A stretch of 58,924 bases of DNA from an uncultured Prevotellaceae bacterium (GCA_947307015.1 CAMZHV010000013.1:1-58924), one strand, 5' to 3'. Numbered from the stretch's first letter, positions 6,869 through 16,689 are shown. Program-made: numbers and translations. The notes: a model not told the origin generated them from the letters alone.

Positions 6869-7166
6869 TGTGCTCAGATCAGAAATTTAGGATTGAGATT
6901 ATCGACTGCAATAGTACATTATATAAGTTTCGGAAGTGATGCCATAGGCATCTGATAGGGATAGCCAGCCATTTTAATGGCTGGTAACGTGTTCGTTAAG
7001 GGATGCGTGCCGTAGGTACGCGATAGGTTTTTTAAGGTCGCGTACCTAAAGGCACGCATTTTCATTGCCATTTGATACCAGCCATTTAAATGGCTGGCTA
7101 ACCTTATTAAGCCCCGCTGGGGCTTTGTCTTCCATGGCATACTTGCGAAAGTTGAATACATTATAT
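6869..7166. repeat. Cluster of short hairpin repeats
   Basis: No gene is seen. Several inverted repeats are packed here: CCAGCCATTTAAATGGCTGG at 7078-7097 (a perfect palindrome), a near copy at 6963-6984, gcgtgccgtaggtacgcg with a partner cgcgtacctaaaggcacgc near 7003-7059, and agccccgctggggct near 7110. They resemble REP-like repeats common between Bacteroidetes genes. No REP-associated transposase is in the window. Confidence 0.6.
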
Positions 7167-8891
7167 CTATGCATCGGGTTCCAATGCTTCGCGGCGGTAG
7201 TTGGTGGGGGGCATACCGAAGTGCTGGCGGAAGCAGAGGCTGAAATAGTTGTGTGTGCTGAAGCCACATTCTTCGGCTATCTGTACGATGTTCTTGTCCG
7301 GCTGTTCTATGAGCAGCTTGGCGGCATATTCCAGACGGAGCTTCTGGATGTAACTTGTGAGATTGGCCCGAGAACTTTCCTTGGAGAAAACAGCGCCTAC
7401 GCGCTCCTTCGGCAAGGAGAAGCGATCCATGATGGCCTTTCGACCAAAATCAGCATCGAGGAAAAGGCGTTCGCGAACGATGACCTCATCAATGTGCTGA
7501 AAGAGCTCCTTGTCGCTAAGCGTGCTGAGATCATCGGGGACGGCTGTCGTCGGTACGGGTACCTGCGCCTGCTTCTCTTCCCAGTACAACTTTTTGTAAT
7601 TGATAGATTCGGCAATCCGCTTGGCCAAGATGCGATTCTTTTGGTTGATGGTTCTGTTCTTACGGATGATGACAACGGCCAGGGCTGACACACCGAGCAA
7701 AATGACTATCAAGAAAATAAGGATAGCTTGTTGGCGGAGGGTGACGACCTTCTGTTCCATAATCTTCTGGTCCTGCTCTTGGGCGTGATAGACGGCGGCC
7801 AGCTCTTGAGCCGTGTTCCTGGCTTTGCGACTCTTTAGGGTATCTTGTATCTCGAGCACTTGCTCGTAGAGGATAGCGGCCTGCTCGCAGTTACCCATCT
7901 TCTGATACACCTCGGCCAGGCCCCACTTGGCGGTGTTCATCATCTCGCCCAAGGTGTCGCCCTGCTGGCGCACGCGCTGAATCAGGTCGTTATAGATGGA
8001 GACGGCCTCCTGATAGCGGCCGCGCTTCTTCATATAGTCCACAATGAAATAGTCGCGGGTGTGGTTGCCCTCGTATTGCACGGCCTTCCAGGCTTCGTAG
8101 GCCGAGTCAGCCTGCTGGTAATACTCGCGTTGTAAGTTGTCAGAGGCAGAGTGCCCCATTTGGGCGAGTACTGACGCCATTTTGGCCAGTGCCATACGAC
8201 GGTCTATCAGCTGCTGGTTCTGGGCAAATCCCCAGCGCGTGCCCTCCATAGTGAGCTGCAGGTTGCGCTCGTTGGTCTTCAGCGCATTGTCGTAGTCCTT
8301 CGTCGCACCATACATGCTGGCAAGCAGATTCAGGTAGCCATGTATCAGGTGGTCGGTATTTTCAAGGTCGGTTGTCGCCATCAGGTCGATGGCCTTGATC
8401 ACGTTCTGGATGCCCTTGTCGCGAGCGCCCTCATAGAAGAGGTTCTGGCCCATCGTGATAAGCGCCAGCGACTGATAGTAGTCGTTGCCAGTCTGCTCGG
8501 CCAGGTCGTGCAACTGTTCCAGCCACTTATGCTGATCTACCTTGTGCCCCGCCAGCTCGCTGGTCATGCAAAGGCAGTTCAGCACGTCCAGCCGTTTTTC
8601 GCTGTCATTCTGAGCTTCCTCGCTATCCAACTGTTTCAGGTACAGGTCGTAGGCGTCGCGGAATTGCATACTGTTGTAAAGCGAGTCGGCCACGCCTTTA
8701 GTCTGGTTGAAGTCAGCATAGAGGGCATCCGCCCCCTGGCTTGCCGCGCTTTGGTCGCCTGCCTGTAGCCCTTCGCTTACAGCGTAGGAACGATCTGTCT
8801 GTGCCGCGTCCTTCGTGTCACCACATCCCGTGTAGCTCACGATGGTCAGCACAGTCATTATGCTAATGAAGAAGTATTTCTTTAAGGTCAT
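7167..8891 (-). CDS. Membrane TPR protein with AraC-type DNA-binding domain
   Basis: This 574-residue sensor-regulator starts at ATG 8891, just downstream of a TAnnTTTG box; the frame is open further upstream, but that would place the promoter inside the gene. An N-terminal export signal ends at YTGC, a possible lipobox. Helical TPR-like repeats fill residues about 60-370. A membrane helix (ILIFLIVILLGVSALAVVII) lies near 392-412, and a two-helix-turn-helix AraC domain ends the protein (NIVQIAEECGFSTHNYF then FRQHFGMPPTNYRRE). TPRs would sit in the periplasm and the HTH in the cytosol. It is monocistronic and divergent from luxS. The ligand is unknown. Confidence 0.8.
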   Translation of the reverse strand: MTLKKYFFISIMTVLTIVSYTGCGDTKDAAQTDRSYAVSEGLQAGDQSAASQGADALYADFNQTKGVADSLYNSMQFRDAYDLYLKQLDSEEAQNDSEKRLDVLNCLCMTSELAGHKVDQHKWLEQLHDLAEQTGNDYYQSLALITMGQNLFYEGARDKGIQNVIKAIDLMATTDLENTDHLIHGYLNLLASMYGATKDYDNALKTNERNLQLTMEGTRWGFAQNQQLIDRRMALAKMASVLAQMGHSASDNLQREYYQQADSAYEAWKAVQYEGNHTRDYFIVDYMKKRGRYQEAVSIYNDLIQRVRQQGDTLGEMMNTAKWGLAEVYQKMGNCEQAAILYEQVLEIQDTLKSRKARNTAQELAAVYHAQEQDQKIMEQKVVTLRQQAILIFLIVILLGVSALAVVIIRKNRTINQKNRILAKRIAESINYKKLYWEEKQAQVPVPTTAVPDDLSTLSDKELFQHIDEVIVRERLFLDADFGRKAIMDRFSLPKERVGAVFSKESSRANLTSYIQKLRLEYAAKLLIEQPDKNIVQIAEECGFSTHNYFSLCFRQHFGMPPTNYRREALEPDA

Positions 8892-8911
8892 TTCTTCCAA
8901 AATGTGCGCCA

Positions 8912-8919
8912 CAAAGGTA
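8912..8919 (-). promoter_or_regulatory. Bacteroidetes -7 box for the TPR-AraC gene
   Basis: TACCTTTG on the minus strand matches the TAnnTTTG consensus and lies 21 bp before the ATG at 8891. This supports the chosen start. Confidence 0.6.
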
Positions 8920-9217
8920 CAAAGAAATCCCGTATCCAATAGCACGAACAAAGGAAAAGACAGCGTTTATATGTTTTTTTAACAAGATGGCGGCGCACTG
9001 TCACCTTACAAAATTACTGTTTTCCTTTTATATAAATAACGTAGCATTGTCAAAAGTGTTGCTCAACGCGTTGCGCAACAGGTCATAGAAAACAGCTGTC
9101 TTTGTTCTAAAGTGTTCAAGTGTTAGAACGCACCGTATGTTGGGCCTAAAAAGATGAAGTGAAGCGTAGGATAATTGTTTTTAACGCCTGAAATTTGGAA
9201 GGAAAGAGGGTATGGCG
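8920..9217. other. Divergent intergenic region with inverted repeats
   Basis: Between the TPR-AraC gene and luxS there are two symmetric blocks. 9058-9079 holds gttgctcaac and gttgcgcaac around an acgcgt core. 9114-9139 runs gttctaa...ttagaac with an internal gttcaa. These are candidate operators or REP-type hairpins. No gene is seen. Confidence 0.4.
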
Positions 9218-9225
9218 TATCTTTG
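9194..9225 (+). promoter_or_regulatory. luxS promoter
   Basis: TTTG at 9194-9197 and TATCTTTG at 9218-9225, 20 bp apart, fit the Bacteroidetes -33/-7 consensus. The -7 box lies within an apparent upstream extension of the luxS frame, which argues for the ATG at 9269. Confidence 0.65.
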
Positions 9226-9268
9226 CAACGCAAAAGCAAAGATTTCACGTCAAAAAAACAGAAGCGTT

Positions 9269-9763
9269 ATGGAAGTTATACAGAGTTTTACGATTGATCA
9301 TACGCATTTGAAACCCGGCATCTATGTCTCGCGCGTGGATAAAGGCTTCACGACTTTCGACCTGCGCATCACGGAGCCGAATCACGAGCCAGCTGTGGCA
9401 CCTGCTGCCATGCACAGCCTGGAGCACCTGATGGCCACGTGGTTCCGCAACAGCGAGGTGAAAGAAGATGTGGTGTACGTAGGCCCCATGGGATGCCTGA
9501 CAGGTATGTATATCATCATGACGGGGGCATACAGCGTGGAGGATATGCGCAGGCTGACGATGGCCTGTCTGCGCTGGATCCTCACACAGGATGAGGTGCC
9601 GGCGACGCGTCCGGAGGCGTGCGGCAACTACCTGCTTCACGACCTGCCGATGTGCAAATGGGAAAGTGCGCGTTATCTGGACCGTCTGGAGCACGATTTC
9701 CACAGCGAGTACACCAAGCTGCAGATCACGCTTGATGACGGTAAGGTGTTTGCGGACGCGTAG
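9269..9763 (+). CDS. luxS: S-ribosylhomocysteine lyase LuxS
   Basis: This 164-residue cytosolic metalloenzyme cleaves S-ribosylhomocysteine to homocysteine and DPD, the precursor of autoinducer-2, in the activated methyl cycle. Metal ligands are visible as His49 and His53 in HSLEH and Cys118 in EACGNYLLHDL. Cys76 in GPMGCLTGMYI is the catalytic cysteine position. The length matches the family. The start at 9269 was chosen because an upstream ATG at 9212 would lie inside the promoter. The gene is alone on the plus strand and convergent with the CE15-like gene, whose stop directly abuts it. Confidence 0.97.
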   Translation: MEVIQSFTIDHTHLKPGIYVSRVDKGFTTFDLRITEPNHEPAVAPAAMHSLEHLMATWFRNSEVKEDVVYVGPMGCLTGMYIIMTGAYSVEDMRRLTMACLRWILTQDEVPATRPEACGNYLLHDLPMCKWESARYLDRLEHDFHSEYTKLQITLDDGKVFADA

Positions 9764-10987
9764 TCATTTTGGTGCTACGCGGACATCGGCTGTGCTGACA
9801 TCGCGTCCAAGCAGGAAGCGGTCGATGAAGGCTTGTACCTCAGGCCATTGTGCTTCGGGCAGCTGGCAGTGGCCGTGACCTCCCATGATGCTCCATCCGA
9901 AGCGGTCGGCAATGCCGAAGCACTCCCACACCTTGATCGCGGCTTGTGCGGAAACGAGCATCGCGTCGTCGGCAAGCCATCGGAAGTCCGGGTTGCCGAG
10001 GAGGAGCAGTGCGCGTGGGCATACCATGGCACATAGTTCGTGCTGGTCGTAGGGGAGGCGGAAAACGCTGTCGCCAGAAAAATCTCGGCGCTGTCGTTCG
10101 AGGAACCAGTGGTAGTCTGTTTTCTCGATATTTTCTACACTATCTTTCCCGTGTGAGGCGCGCCATGCTGCTGCGCCGCCACCGCCTGGCTCTTGGGCTA
10201 TGGTGAGTGCCACGCGCTCGTCGAAGGCTCCACAATAGAGGGCCATCTTGCCTGCGTAGGAACAGCCGGAGACGCCGATATGCTTCGTGTCGATCTTGGT
10301 AGCCTCAGCGCCGAGCTGGCAGAGGCCGTCGATGAGGCGGCTGAGTCCCCATGCCCATTCGCTGTAGGCTCCGTTGTCCGTGAGGTCAGGGTAGAGGCGG
10401 TCAAAGGCGTGCTCGCCCCGGTCGTGATGCTGTCCCCACTGCGAGTAGTCATTAACCTGCTTCTCATGGAAGTTCATCGTGGCGATGGGGCGTCCCTCGA
10501 AGAGCTGCCGGGGCAGCGCAAGCATACTGGTGCCAATCATCAGAGCGTATGGCGGCTGTCCGACAGTGGGGTAGTGGATGGTGGAGGTGAGGGTGAGGGA
10601 GTGGCCGTTCACCGTGACGGTGACGAGAAGCGTGTCGCCGTGCATGGCGGCGACGACGTTCTCGGCTTCAACGGCGGGTTTGACGCCTATGCCGTAGTGC
10701 TGGATCTGCGCTGCGATCTCGTTGCGCTTACGCTCCCAGTCGCCAAAGGTGTTGACGCCGAGCAGCGGGTTAGGCAGGTCGCGGATGACGGGCAGGTCTG
10801 CGACGGGTGGCAACGGGGGCTTGGGGAAGTGGGCACCCGTGTTCTCAACGCTGTAGACCAAGGGAGGGGAAACAACATCCGATGATGTAGGCACTACGTC
10901 GGAGGTGCCGTCAATGGCGGCACACGATGGCAGTGCTGCGAGAAAAGACAGCATCAACGCTGAAATGATTTGCGGGATTTGTCTCAT
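9764..10987 (-). CDS. CE15-like glucuronoyl esterase, lipoprotein
   Basis: This 407-residue alpha/beta-hydrolase has a lipoprotein signal peptide (lipobox LPSC, Cys22). The nucleophile motif [10 protein letters not shown] places Ser at about 243. The following [17 protein letters not shown] carries Glu266, and a C-terminal [12 protein letters not shown] supplies the histidine. This pattern matches carbohydrate esterase family 15, which hydrolyses ester bonds between glucuronic acid of xylan and lignin alcohols. It overlaps the metG stop by four bases, so it is probably co-transcribed with metG, an odd partnership. A plant-polymer substrate would fit a gut or rumen Prevotella. Confidence 0.8.
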   Translation of the reverse strand: MRQIPQIISALMLSFLAALPSCAAIDGTSDVVPTSSDVVSPPLVYSVENTGAHFPKPPLPPVADLPVIRDLPNPLLGVNTFGDWERKRNEIAAQIQHYGIGVKPAVEAENVVAAMHGDTLLVTVTVNGHSLTLTSTIHYPTVGQPPYALMIGTSMLALPRQLFEGRPIATMNFHEKQVNDYSQWGQHHDRGEHAFDRLYPDLTDNGAYSEWAWGLSRLIDGLCQLGAEATKIDTKHIGVSGCSYAGKMALYCGAFDERVALTIAQEPGGGGAAAWRASHGKDSVENIEKTDYHWFLERQRRDFSGDSVFRLPYDQHELCAMVCPRALLLLGNPDFRWLADDAMLVSAQAAIKVWECFGIADRFGWSIMGGHGHCQLPEAQWPEVQAFIDRFLLGRDVSTADVRVAPK

Positions 10988-13224
10988 CCGACCTGACTAC
11001 CGGGTTTCACTTCACGCTGAGGGGTGATAACGGAAAGGGAACCATCGAAGTTGACGGCGGAGAGAATCATGCCCTGACTCTCCAGGCCCATCATCTTGCG
11101 AGGCGGGAAGTTGGCGATGAAGCACACTTGCTTGCCCACGAGGTCCTCGGGATTGTAGTACTGCGCTATACCACTGAGGATTGTGCGGTTCTCGAGCCCG
11201 TCGGCAATCTCGAACTTGAGGAGCTTGTTGGACTTCTTGACCTTCTCGCAAGAGAGGATCGTACCGACGCGGATGTCGAGCTTCTCGAAGTCGTCAAAAG
11301 TCACTTCCTTCTTCACCTGAGCCCCTTCCCGACCTCCCCCAAGGGGGAGGGGATTTGAAGTTACCTCCGAGGATTGAGTTCTCCCCCCTTGGGGGGAGTT
11401 AGAGGGGGGCTGCTGCTCTCTTTCGTTCTCCTTCTTGATGCGGGCCAGACGATCCATCTGTGCCTGAATGGCCTCATCCTCAATCTTCTCGAAGAGGAGA
11501 GAGGGTGTACCCAACTGATGTCCGGCAGGCAGAAGGTCAATAGAGCCAAGGCGGTCCCAAGTGAGAGAAAGCTCTGCGCCAGCCTTCTCCCCTCCATTAC
11601 GGGAGGGGTCGGGGGTGGGTCTTAACATCTGATAGAGCTTCTTCGATGAGAACGGCAGGAACGGCTCGAAGGCGATGGCGAGGTTGGCAGTCAGCTGGAG
11701 CGAGATATTGATGATGGTCTTCACGCGCTCGGGGTCGGTCTTGATGACCTTCCAAGGCTCGCTGTCGGCCAGGTATTTGTTGCCGATGCGCGCCAAGTTC
11801 ATTGCTTCCTTCTGTGCGTCGCGGAACTTGAAGTTGTCGAGCAAGGCTTCCACCTTGGCCTTCACGTCCTTGAACTCAGCGATGGTCTGACGGTCGAAAT
11901 CGGTCAGCTCGCCGCAGGCAGGCACTACACCTTCGTAGTATTTCTGCGTCAGCTGCAGGGCGCGGTTCACAAAGTTGCCATAGACGGCCACCAACTCGTT
12001 GTTGTTGCGTGCCTGGAACTCCGCCCACGTGAAATCGTTGTCCTTGGTTTCGGGAGCCGAGGCGGTGAGGGCATAGCGCAGCACGTCCTGCTTGCCGGGG
12101 AAATCCACGAGGTACTCGTGCAGCCAGACAGCCCAGTTGCGTGACGTGGAGATCTTGTCGCCTTCGAGGTTCAGGAACTCGTTGGCCGGCACATTGTCGG
12201 GCATGATATAATCGCCGTGTGCTTTCATCATCACGGGGAAAATGATGCAGTGGAAAACAATATTATCTTTGCCGATGAAATGGACTAATCTTGTCTCCTC
12301 GTCCTGCCACCAGCGCTGCCACGTGCCCCAGCGTTCGGGGTTGCTTTCGCACAGCTCCTTGGTGTTCGAAATATAGCCGATGGGCGCGTCGAACCACACA
12401 TAGAGTACCTTGCCATCGGCACCTTCGACGGGCACGGGGATGCCCCAGTCCAAGTCGCGCGTCATGGCACGCGGCTGCAGCTCCATATCCAGCCAACTCT
12501 TGCATTGACCATAGACATTCGAGCGCCATTCCTTGTGGCCTTCGAGAATCCACTCTTTGAGCCAACCCTCGTAGTCGTTGAGGGGCAGGAACCAGTTGGT
12601 GGTGTCTTTGAGGATGAGCTTGGCACCGCTTTCCTTCGAGCGAGGGTTGATGAGCTCCGTGGGGTCGAGATCACGACCGCATTTCTCGCACTGGTCACCA
12701 TTGGCTTCGTTGTGGCAATGCGGACATTCGCCGACAATGTCACGGTCGGTCTTGAACGTGCCTGTCGTCTCGTCGTAGAACTGCTTCGTGGTCTTTTCGA
12801 TGAGTTTGCCGTCGTCGTAGAGCTTGCGGAAGAAGTCGCTGGCAAATTGGTGGTGTGTCTTGCTCGTCGTGCGGCTATAGACGTCGAATGAGATGCCAAA
12901 CTCCTCGAATGAGTCCTTGATCATCTTGTGGTAGCGGTCGACGACCTGCTGCGGGGTGATGCCCTCTTTGCGGGCGCGCTGCGTCACGGGCACGCCGTGC
13001 TCATCGGAGCCGCCGATAAACATCACCTCCTCACCTTTCAGCCGCAGGTACCTCACATATATGTCCGCAGGCACATACACGCCTGCCAAGTGTCCGATAT
13101 GCACGCCGCCATTAGCGTATGGCAGGGCGGATGTGACTGTTGTGCGCTTAAAAGCCCCTTCCCGGCCTCCCCCAAGGGGGAGGGGATTGGAAGTTACCTC
13201 TGTAGATTGTTGCTGATTATTCAT
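10984..13224 (-). CDS. metG: Methionyl-tRNA synthetase with palindrome-derived inserts
   Basis: This 746-residue cytosolic enzyme charges tRNA-Met. HIGH (residues 42-45) and the KMSKS-type KISTS are present, as is a CPHCHNE...CEKCGRD zinc knuckle near residues 163-182. The C-terminal EMAP/Trbp111 tRNA-binding domain begins at [13 protein letters not shown]. Three inserts are non-native: residues 10-24 ([13 protein letters not shown]) just before the catalytic domain, a [17 protein letters not shown] linker near 535-548, and a double unit near 606-635 joining the tRNA-binding domain. The N-terminal and C-terminal copies are almost identical in DNA. Genes overlap at both ends (CE15-like downstream, DUF559 upstream). 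Confidence 0.97.
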   Translation of the reverse strand: MNNQQQSTEVTSNPLPLGGGREGAFKRTTVTSALPYANGGVHIGHLAGVYVPADIYVRYLRLKGEEVMFIGGSDEHGVPVTQRARKEGITPQQVVDRYHKMIKDSFEEFGISFDVYSRTTSKTHHQFASDFFRKLYDDGKLIEKTTKQFYDETTGTFKTDRDIVGECPHCHNEANGDQCEKCGRDLDPTELINPRSKESGAKLILKDTTNWFLPLNDYEGWLKEWILEGHKEWRSNVYGQCKSWLDMELQPRAMTRDLDWGIPVPVEGADGKVLYVWFDAPIGYISNTKELCESNPERWGTWQRWWQDEETRLVHFIGKDNIVFHCIIFPVMMKAHGDYIMPDNVPANEFLNLEGDKISTSRNWAVWLHEYLVDFPGKQDVLRYALTASAPETKDNDFTWAEFQARNNNELVAVYGNFVNRALQLTQKYYEGVVPACGELTDFDRQTIAEFKDVKAKVEALLDNFKFRDAQKEAMNLARIGNKYLADSEPWKVIKTDPERVKTIINISLQLTANLAIAFEPFLPFSSKKLYQMLRPTPDPSRNGGEKAGAELSLTWDRLGSIDLLPAGHQLGTPSLLFEKIEDEAIQAQMDRLARIKKENEREQQPPSNSPQGGRTQSSEVTSNPLPLGGGREGAQVKKEVTFDDFEKLDIRVGTILSCEKVKKSNKLLKFEIADGLENRTILSGIAQYYNPEDLVGKQVCFIANFPPRKMMGLESQGMILSAVNFDGSLSVITPQREVKPGSQVG
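11321..11410. repeat. In-frame palindromic repeats in metG, C-terminal linker
   Basis: Two hairpins are present, CCTCCCCCAAGGGGGAGG and CTCCCCCCTTGGGGGGAG. They encode NSPQGG and [13 protein letters not shown] between the anticodon-binding region and the tRNA-binding domain. The first half is nearly identical to 13153-13200. Confidence 0.85.
11583..11622. repeat. In-frame palindromic repeat in metG, second family
   Basis: The core CCCCTCCATTACGGGAGGGG has flanks ccttct and tcgggggtggg. It is translated as [15 protein letters not shown]. The same family is in typA (15405-15443) and yfhO (18763-18874). Confidence 0.85.
13153..13200. repeat. In-frame palindromic repeat at the metG N-terminus
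   Basis: Codons 8-24 come from a CCTCCCCCAAGGGGGAGG unit. Conventional MetG starts immediately before the [14 protein letters not shown] segment, so the first 24 residues are repeat-derived or adjacent to the repeat. Confidence 0.85.
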
Positions 13225-13592
13225 ATTTGTTCTTTTATGGTCTTTAGTACATTTTCTATATCGTTAAGCACCTCTTCATTGGAGAATCTAATCACTTTAT
13301 ATCCTAATTGATTAAGCCTTTTTGTCCGCTCCTCATCACTGATGTTTTGCTCAGGGAGTTGGTGGTAACCACCATCAACCTCAACAACCAGTTTACTCGG
13401 CAAACAGAAGAAATCTGCAATATAGCAATCAATGATATGTTGCCTTCTGAAAGGGATTCCTAACTGGGCTTTCTTCAGATGCTCCCACAAGACGCGTTCT
13501 GCCAAGGTTGAATTGCGCTTGTTCTTCTGCGCCAATTGCTTTAATAATCCATAGTAAAATGGATCTGATGTAGCGTAGTCGTAATCGCTCAT
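13221..13592 (-). CDS. DUF559 (Vsr-like) endonuclease-fold protein
   Basis: This 123-residue protein belongs to the DUF559 family, related to very-short-patch-repair endonucleases. Visible features are the N-terminal [20 protein letters not shown], then [17 protein letters not shown], and the core [11 protein letters not shown] with Asp/Glu positions of a PD-(D/E)XK-like site. The C-terminal [20 protein letters not shown] is also characteristic. It is cytosolic and its biological role is unknown. Its stop overlaps the metG start by four bases, suggesting coupling. DUF559 genes often appear as single, mobile-looking insertions next to housekeeping genes. Confidence 0.85.
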   Translation of the reverse strand: MSDYDYATSDPFYYGLLKQLAQKNKRNSTLAERVLWEHLKKAQLGIPFRRQHIIDCYIADFFCLPSKLVVEVDGGYHQLPEQNISDEERTKRLNQLGYKVIRFSNEEVLNDIENVLKTIKEQI

Positions 13593-13615
13593 TCTTCGTG
13601 CAAGTGGGAACGAAT

Positions 13616-13647
13616 CCCTCCCCCTTGGGGGAGCAGGGAGGGGGCTT
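13616..13647. repeat. Intergenic palindromic repeat
   Basis: CCCTCCCCCTTGGGGGAG with a gcagggagggggc flank sits directly after the metallopeptidase stop. It belongs to the metG/yfhO repeat family and may double as a 3'-end hairpin for the metallopeptidase transcript. Confidence 0.8.
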
Positions 13648-14532
13648 TTATAGCTGACTCTCGCTGATGCTAAAAGTGTCGCCGCGGCTCATGTCGCCGG
13701 TGTTGAGGCCGAGTTTCAGCCATTTCATGCGTTGTGCCGAGGTGCCGTGGGTGAAGCTTTCGGGCTGCGAGTAGCCACGGGCTTTCTCCTGGAGGTAGTT
13801 GTCGCCGATGACCTGCGCACACTGGATTGCTTCCTGCAGGTCGCCATCTTCGAGCGAGCCGAAGGTCTTGCCCTCGTGGTAGCCCCATACGCCGGCGTAG
13901 AAGTCGGCCTGCAGCTCGATGCGCACGCTGACCTTATTGGCCTGTGTCTCATTCATCTTGGCCATTTGGGCGTGAGCGCTGTTGAGGGTGCCGAGGAGGT
14001 GCTGCACGTGGTGACCTACCTCATGGGCGATGACGTAAGCGTAGGCGAAATCGCCGTCAGCACCTAATGTCCGCTTCATGTCGGAGAAGAAGCTGAGGTC
14101 TATGTAAAGCGCTTGGTCTGCAGAGCAGTAGAAAGGACCGACCTGCGCATTGCCTGCGCCGCAACCCGTCTGCACGCTACCTGTGTAGAGCACCATCTTG
14201 GGGGGCACATACTCCCTGCCGAGCTGTGTTCTGAACACTTCGCTCCACACATCCTCGGTGCTGGCAAGCACCTGTGAGGCAAAGAGCGCGAGCTGTTGCT
14301 CTTCCTCGGTGAACTCACGATCCTGCTGGGCGCTGGTCGTGACATTCTGGTTGGTGATGGCTTCGAGGCCACCGGCCTGCTGGAAAGCCTGAAATACGTC
14401 GCCGCCTGAGAGCCAAGCCATCAGACAAGCGATGATTACGCCTGCGAGGCCGCCGATGCCGGCCTTCGTCGTTCCGCTCATGCGCCGACGGTCATCGACA
14501 TTCGAGCTTTGTCTTCTTCCTGTTAAATCCAT
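13648..14532 (-). CDS. Neutral zinc metallopeptidase, YpfJ family
   Basis: This 294-residue protein of the putative neutral zinc metallopeptidase family (PF04228) has a single N-terminal membrane helix near residues 24-42. The zinc site HEVGH spans 170-174. The downstream ELQADFYAGVWG provides the glutamate ligand, and VGPFYCSADQALYIDLSFF is a family signature. Length is as expected. The protease domain would face the periplasm. It is flanked on both sides by intergenic palindromic repeats. The physiological substrate is unknown. Confidence 0.9.
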   Translation of the reverse strand: MDLTGRRQSSNVDDRRRMSGTTKAGIGGLAGVIIACLMAWLSGGDVFQAFQQAGGLEAITNQNVTTSAQQDREFTEEEQQLALFASQVLASTEDVWSEVFRTQLGREYVPPKMVLYTGSVQTGCGAGNAQVGPFYCSADQALYIDLSFFSDMKRTLGADGDFAYAYVIAHEVGHHVQHLLGTLNSAHAQMAKMNETQANKVSVRIELQADFYAGVWGYHEGKTFGSLEDGDLQEAIQCAQVIGDNYLQEKARGYSQPESFTHGTSAQRMKWLKLGLNTGDMSRGDTFSISESQL

Positions 14533-14546
14533 AAAGGTAAAAACGG

Positions 14547-14692
14547 ACTCTCCCCCCGCCCTCCCTGTTAGGGAGGAAGCAGAATCATTTGCTATTGGAG
14601 GTCTGAGCCATTGGTTAAGGGTTAAAAGATATGTTTATTTTATTCTTGACAAGTAATCGCCCCCTCCCTAACAGGGAGGGCGGGGGGAGAGT
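14547..14692. repeat. Long inverted pair of palindromic repeats
   Basis: The arm at 14547-14575 (ACTCTCCCCCCGCCCTCCCT...) and its complement at 14663-14692 are about 29 bp, nearly perfect, and 87 bp apart. Each arm contains its own CCTCCCTGTTAGGGAGG hairpin. Together they could fold as one large cruciform between typA and the metallopeptidase gene. Confidence 0.85.
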
Positions 14693-14715
14693 CTGGAGAG
14701 GTCTGGAGAGGCTTT

Positions 14716-16617
14716 TTATTCCCTATTCGCCCTCTTCCTTTCCAGATGGTCGAGGATAATCTTTCTCATTCTCATGCTCTTGGGCGTCACCTCTACATAT
14801 TCGTCCTCCTTGATGTATTCGAGGGCTTCTTCGAGGCTGAGGATGGTGGCAGGAATGATGCGGGCTTTCTCGTCGGAGCCGCTGGCTCGCATGTTGGTGA
14901 GTTGCTTGTTCTTCGTCACGTTGATGACGAGGTCATTCTCATGAATGTGCTCGCCCACGACCTGTCCGGCATAAACTTCGGTCTGTGGCTCGATGAAGAA
15001 TTTGCCGCGGTCCTGCAGGTTGTTGATGGCGTAGGCAAAAGCCGTGCCGCCCTCGAGGGCTATCATGGAGCCAGAGATGCGTCGTACAATATCACCCTTG
15101 TACGGCTGGTATTCTTTGTAACGGTGTGCCATGATGGCTTCGCCCTGCGAGGCTGTGAGGACGTTGGTTCTCAAGCCGATGATGCCGCGCGAAGGGATGA
15201 GGAATTCGATGTTCACGCGGTCGCCCTGTGCATCCATTGATGTCATCTCGCCCTTGCGGCGCGTGACCATATCAATCATCTTCGATGCAAACTCCTCGGG
15301 GACGTTAATCGTCAGTTCCTCGATGGGCTCATATCGTTCCAGACCCTCTCCCCGCTCCCCCATCAGGGGGAGAGCCTCGCTATCGCTCGAAAGCTGCGCG
15401 CCAGCCTTCTCCCCTCCCTGACGGGAGGGGTTGGGGGTGGGTCTGTACTTATAAATCACTTGCGGCTGTCCCACCTGTAGCTCGTAACCCTCACGTCGCA
15501 TCGTCTCGATGAGCACGGAGAGGTGTAGCACGCCGCGTCCGCTGACGATCCAGCGGTCGGTATAGCCTTCGGGAACCTCCACGCGCAGTGCCAGGTTCTT
15601 CTCCAGCTCCTTCATCAAGCGTTCGTGGATGTGGCGGCTCGTACACCAGCGTCCCTCCTTGCCGAAGAAAGGCGAATCGTTGATGGTGAAGAGCATAGAC
15701 ATCGTAGGCTCATCGATGGAGATGGTGGGCAGCGCCTCCGGTTCCTCGGCATCGCAGATGGTATCGCCGATTTCGAAGTTCGACAGGCCGATGATGGCAC
15801 AGATATCGCCGCTCGACACGGCATCAATCTTCTGATGACCCATACCCGTGAAGGTGTGGAGCTCCTTGATCTTCGTTTTCTCCTTCGAACCGTCGCGGTG
15901 AACGATGGTGATGGCCATGCCTTCCTTCAGCGTGCCGCGGTGTACGCGTCCCACGGCAATGCGCCCCGTATAGGTCGAGTAGTCGAGGGAGGTGATGAGC
16001 ATCTGCGGTGTGCCTTCAAGCTGCTCAGGAGCGGGGATATGCTCGAGAATCTGATCGAGCAGATAGAAAATATCGTTTGTCGGCGTCTGCCAGTCCTCGC
16101 CCATCCAGCCCTGCTTGGCCGAGCCATAGATGACGGGAAAATCCAGCTGATCCTCGGTCGCATCCAGCTCGCACATCAGGTCGAACACCATCTCATGCAC
16201 CTCTTCGGGACGGCAGTTGGGCTTGTCCACTTTGTTGATGACCACGATGGGTTTCAGCCCGATCTGCAATGCTTTCTGGAGCACGAAGCGCGTCTGGGGC
16301 ATCGGACCCTCGAAGGCGTCGACGAGCAGCAGGCAGCCGTCGGCCATATTCAGCACGCGTTCCACCTCGCCGCCGAAGTCGGAGTGACCCGGAGTGTCGA
16401 TGATATTGATTTTCGTTCCTTTATAGTTAATGCTGACGTTCTTGGAGAGGATGGTGATACCACGCTCGCGCTCCAACTCGTTGTTGTCCAGCATCAGCTC
16501 ACCCGTCTGCTGATTCTCGCGGAAGAGGTTTCCTGCCAACAGCATCTTATCCACGAGCGTTGTCTTGCCGTGGTCGACGTGTGCGATGATGGCGATATTC
16601 CTGATGTCTTGTTTCAT
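14716..16617 (-). CDS. typA: GTP-binding protein TypA/BipA
   Basis: This 633-residue ribosome-associated translational GTPase is involved in ribosome assembly and stress adaptation. The P-loop is [10 protein letters not shown] near residues 12-21, followed by [25 protein letters not shown] and [12 protein letters not shown]. The C-terminal [19 protein letters not shown] is typical of BipA. A palindrome-derived insert ([17 protein letters not shown]... to about residue 425) lies between YKYR and YEPIEEL, at the domain boundary before the EF-G-like domain V. The native protein is about 600 residues, so the insert accounts for the excess. Confidence 0.96.
   Translation of the reverse strand: MKQDIRNIAIIAHVDHGKTTLVDKMLLAGNLFRENQQTGELMLDNNELERERGITILSKNVSINYKGTKINIIDTPGHSDFGGEVERVLNMADGCLLLVDAFEGPMPQTRFVLQKALQIGLKPIVVINKVDKPNCRPEEVHEMVFDLMCELDATEDQLDFPVIYGSAKQGWMGEDWQTPTNDIFYLLDQILEHIPAPEQLEGTPQMLITSLDYSTYTGRIAVGRVHRGTLKEGMAITIVHRDGSKEKTKIKELHTFTGMGHQKIDAVSSGDICAIIGLSNFEIGDTICDAEEPEALPTISIDEPTMSMLFTINDSPFFGKEGRWCTSRHIHERLMKELEKNLALRVEVPEGYTDRWIVSGRGVLHLSVLIETMRREGYELQVGQPQVIYKYRPTPNPSRQGGEKAGAQLSSDSEALPLMGERGEGLERYEPIEELTINVPEEFASKMIDMVTRRKGEMTSMDAQGDRVNIEFLIPSRGIIGLRTNVLTASQGEAIMAHRYKEYQPYKGDIVRRISGSMIALEGGTAFAYAINNLQDRGKFFIEPQTEVYAGQVVGEHIHENDLVINVTKNKQLTNMRASGSDEKARIIPATILSLEEALEYIKEDEYVEVTPKSMRMRKIILDHLERKRANRE
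15342..15443. repeat. In-frame composite palindromic repeat in typA
   Basis: Two hairpins are present, ctccccctgatgggg-type at 15346-15372 and CCCCTCCCTGACGGGAGGGG at 15411-15430, joined by a 38-bp spacer. The spacer ctcgaaagctgcgcgccagc resembles that of the metG insert. Confidence 0.85.
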
Positions 16618-16681
16618 GAACCTTAATACCTTATGTCTTTAAATCTTAATCGTTAAACGCCCAAGGCGTCCTTTTCGGGGG

Positions 16682-16689
16682 CAAAGGTA
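16682..16689 (-). promoter_or_regulatory. typA -7 box
   Basis: TACCTTTG on the minus strand lies about 65 bp before the typA ATG and fits the TAnnTTTG consensus. Confidence 0.55.

Noticed and set aside
6869..7166. tRNA or structured RNA gene
   Set aside because: Hairpins are abundant, but no cloverleaf, anticodon arm or CCA end could be assembled. They fit REP-like repeats better.
9212..9268. N-terminal extension of LuxS from the upstream ATG
   Set aside because: It would place the TATCTTTG promoter box inside the gene and exceed normal LuxS length by 19 residues.
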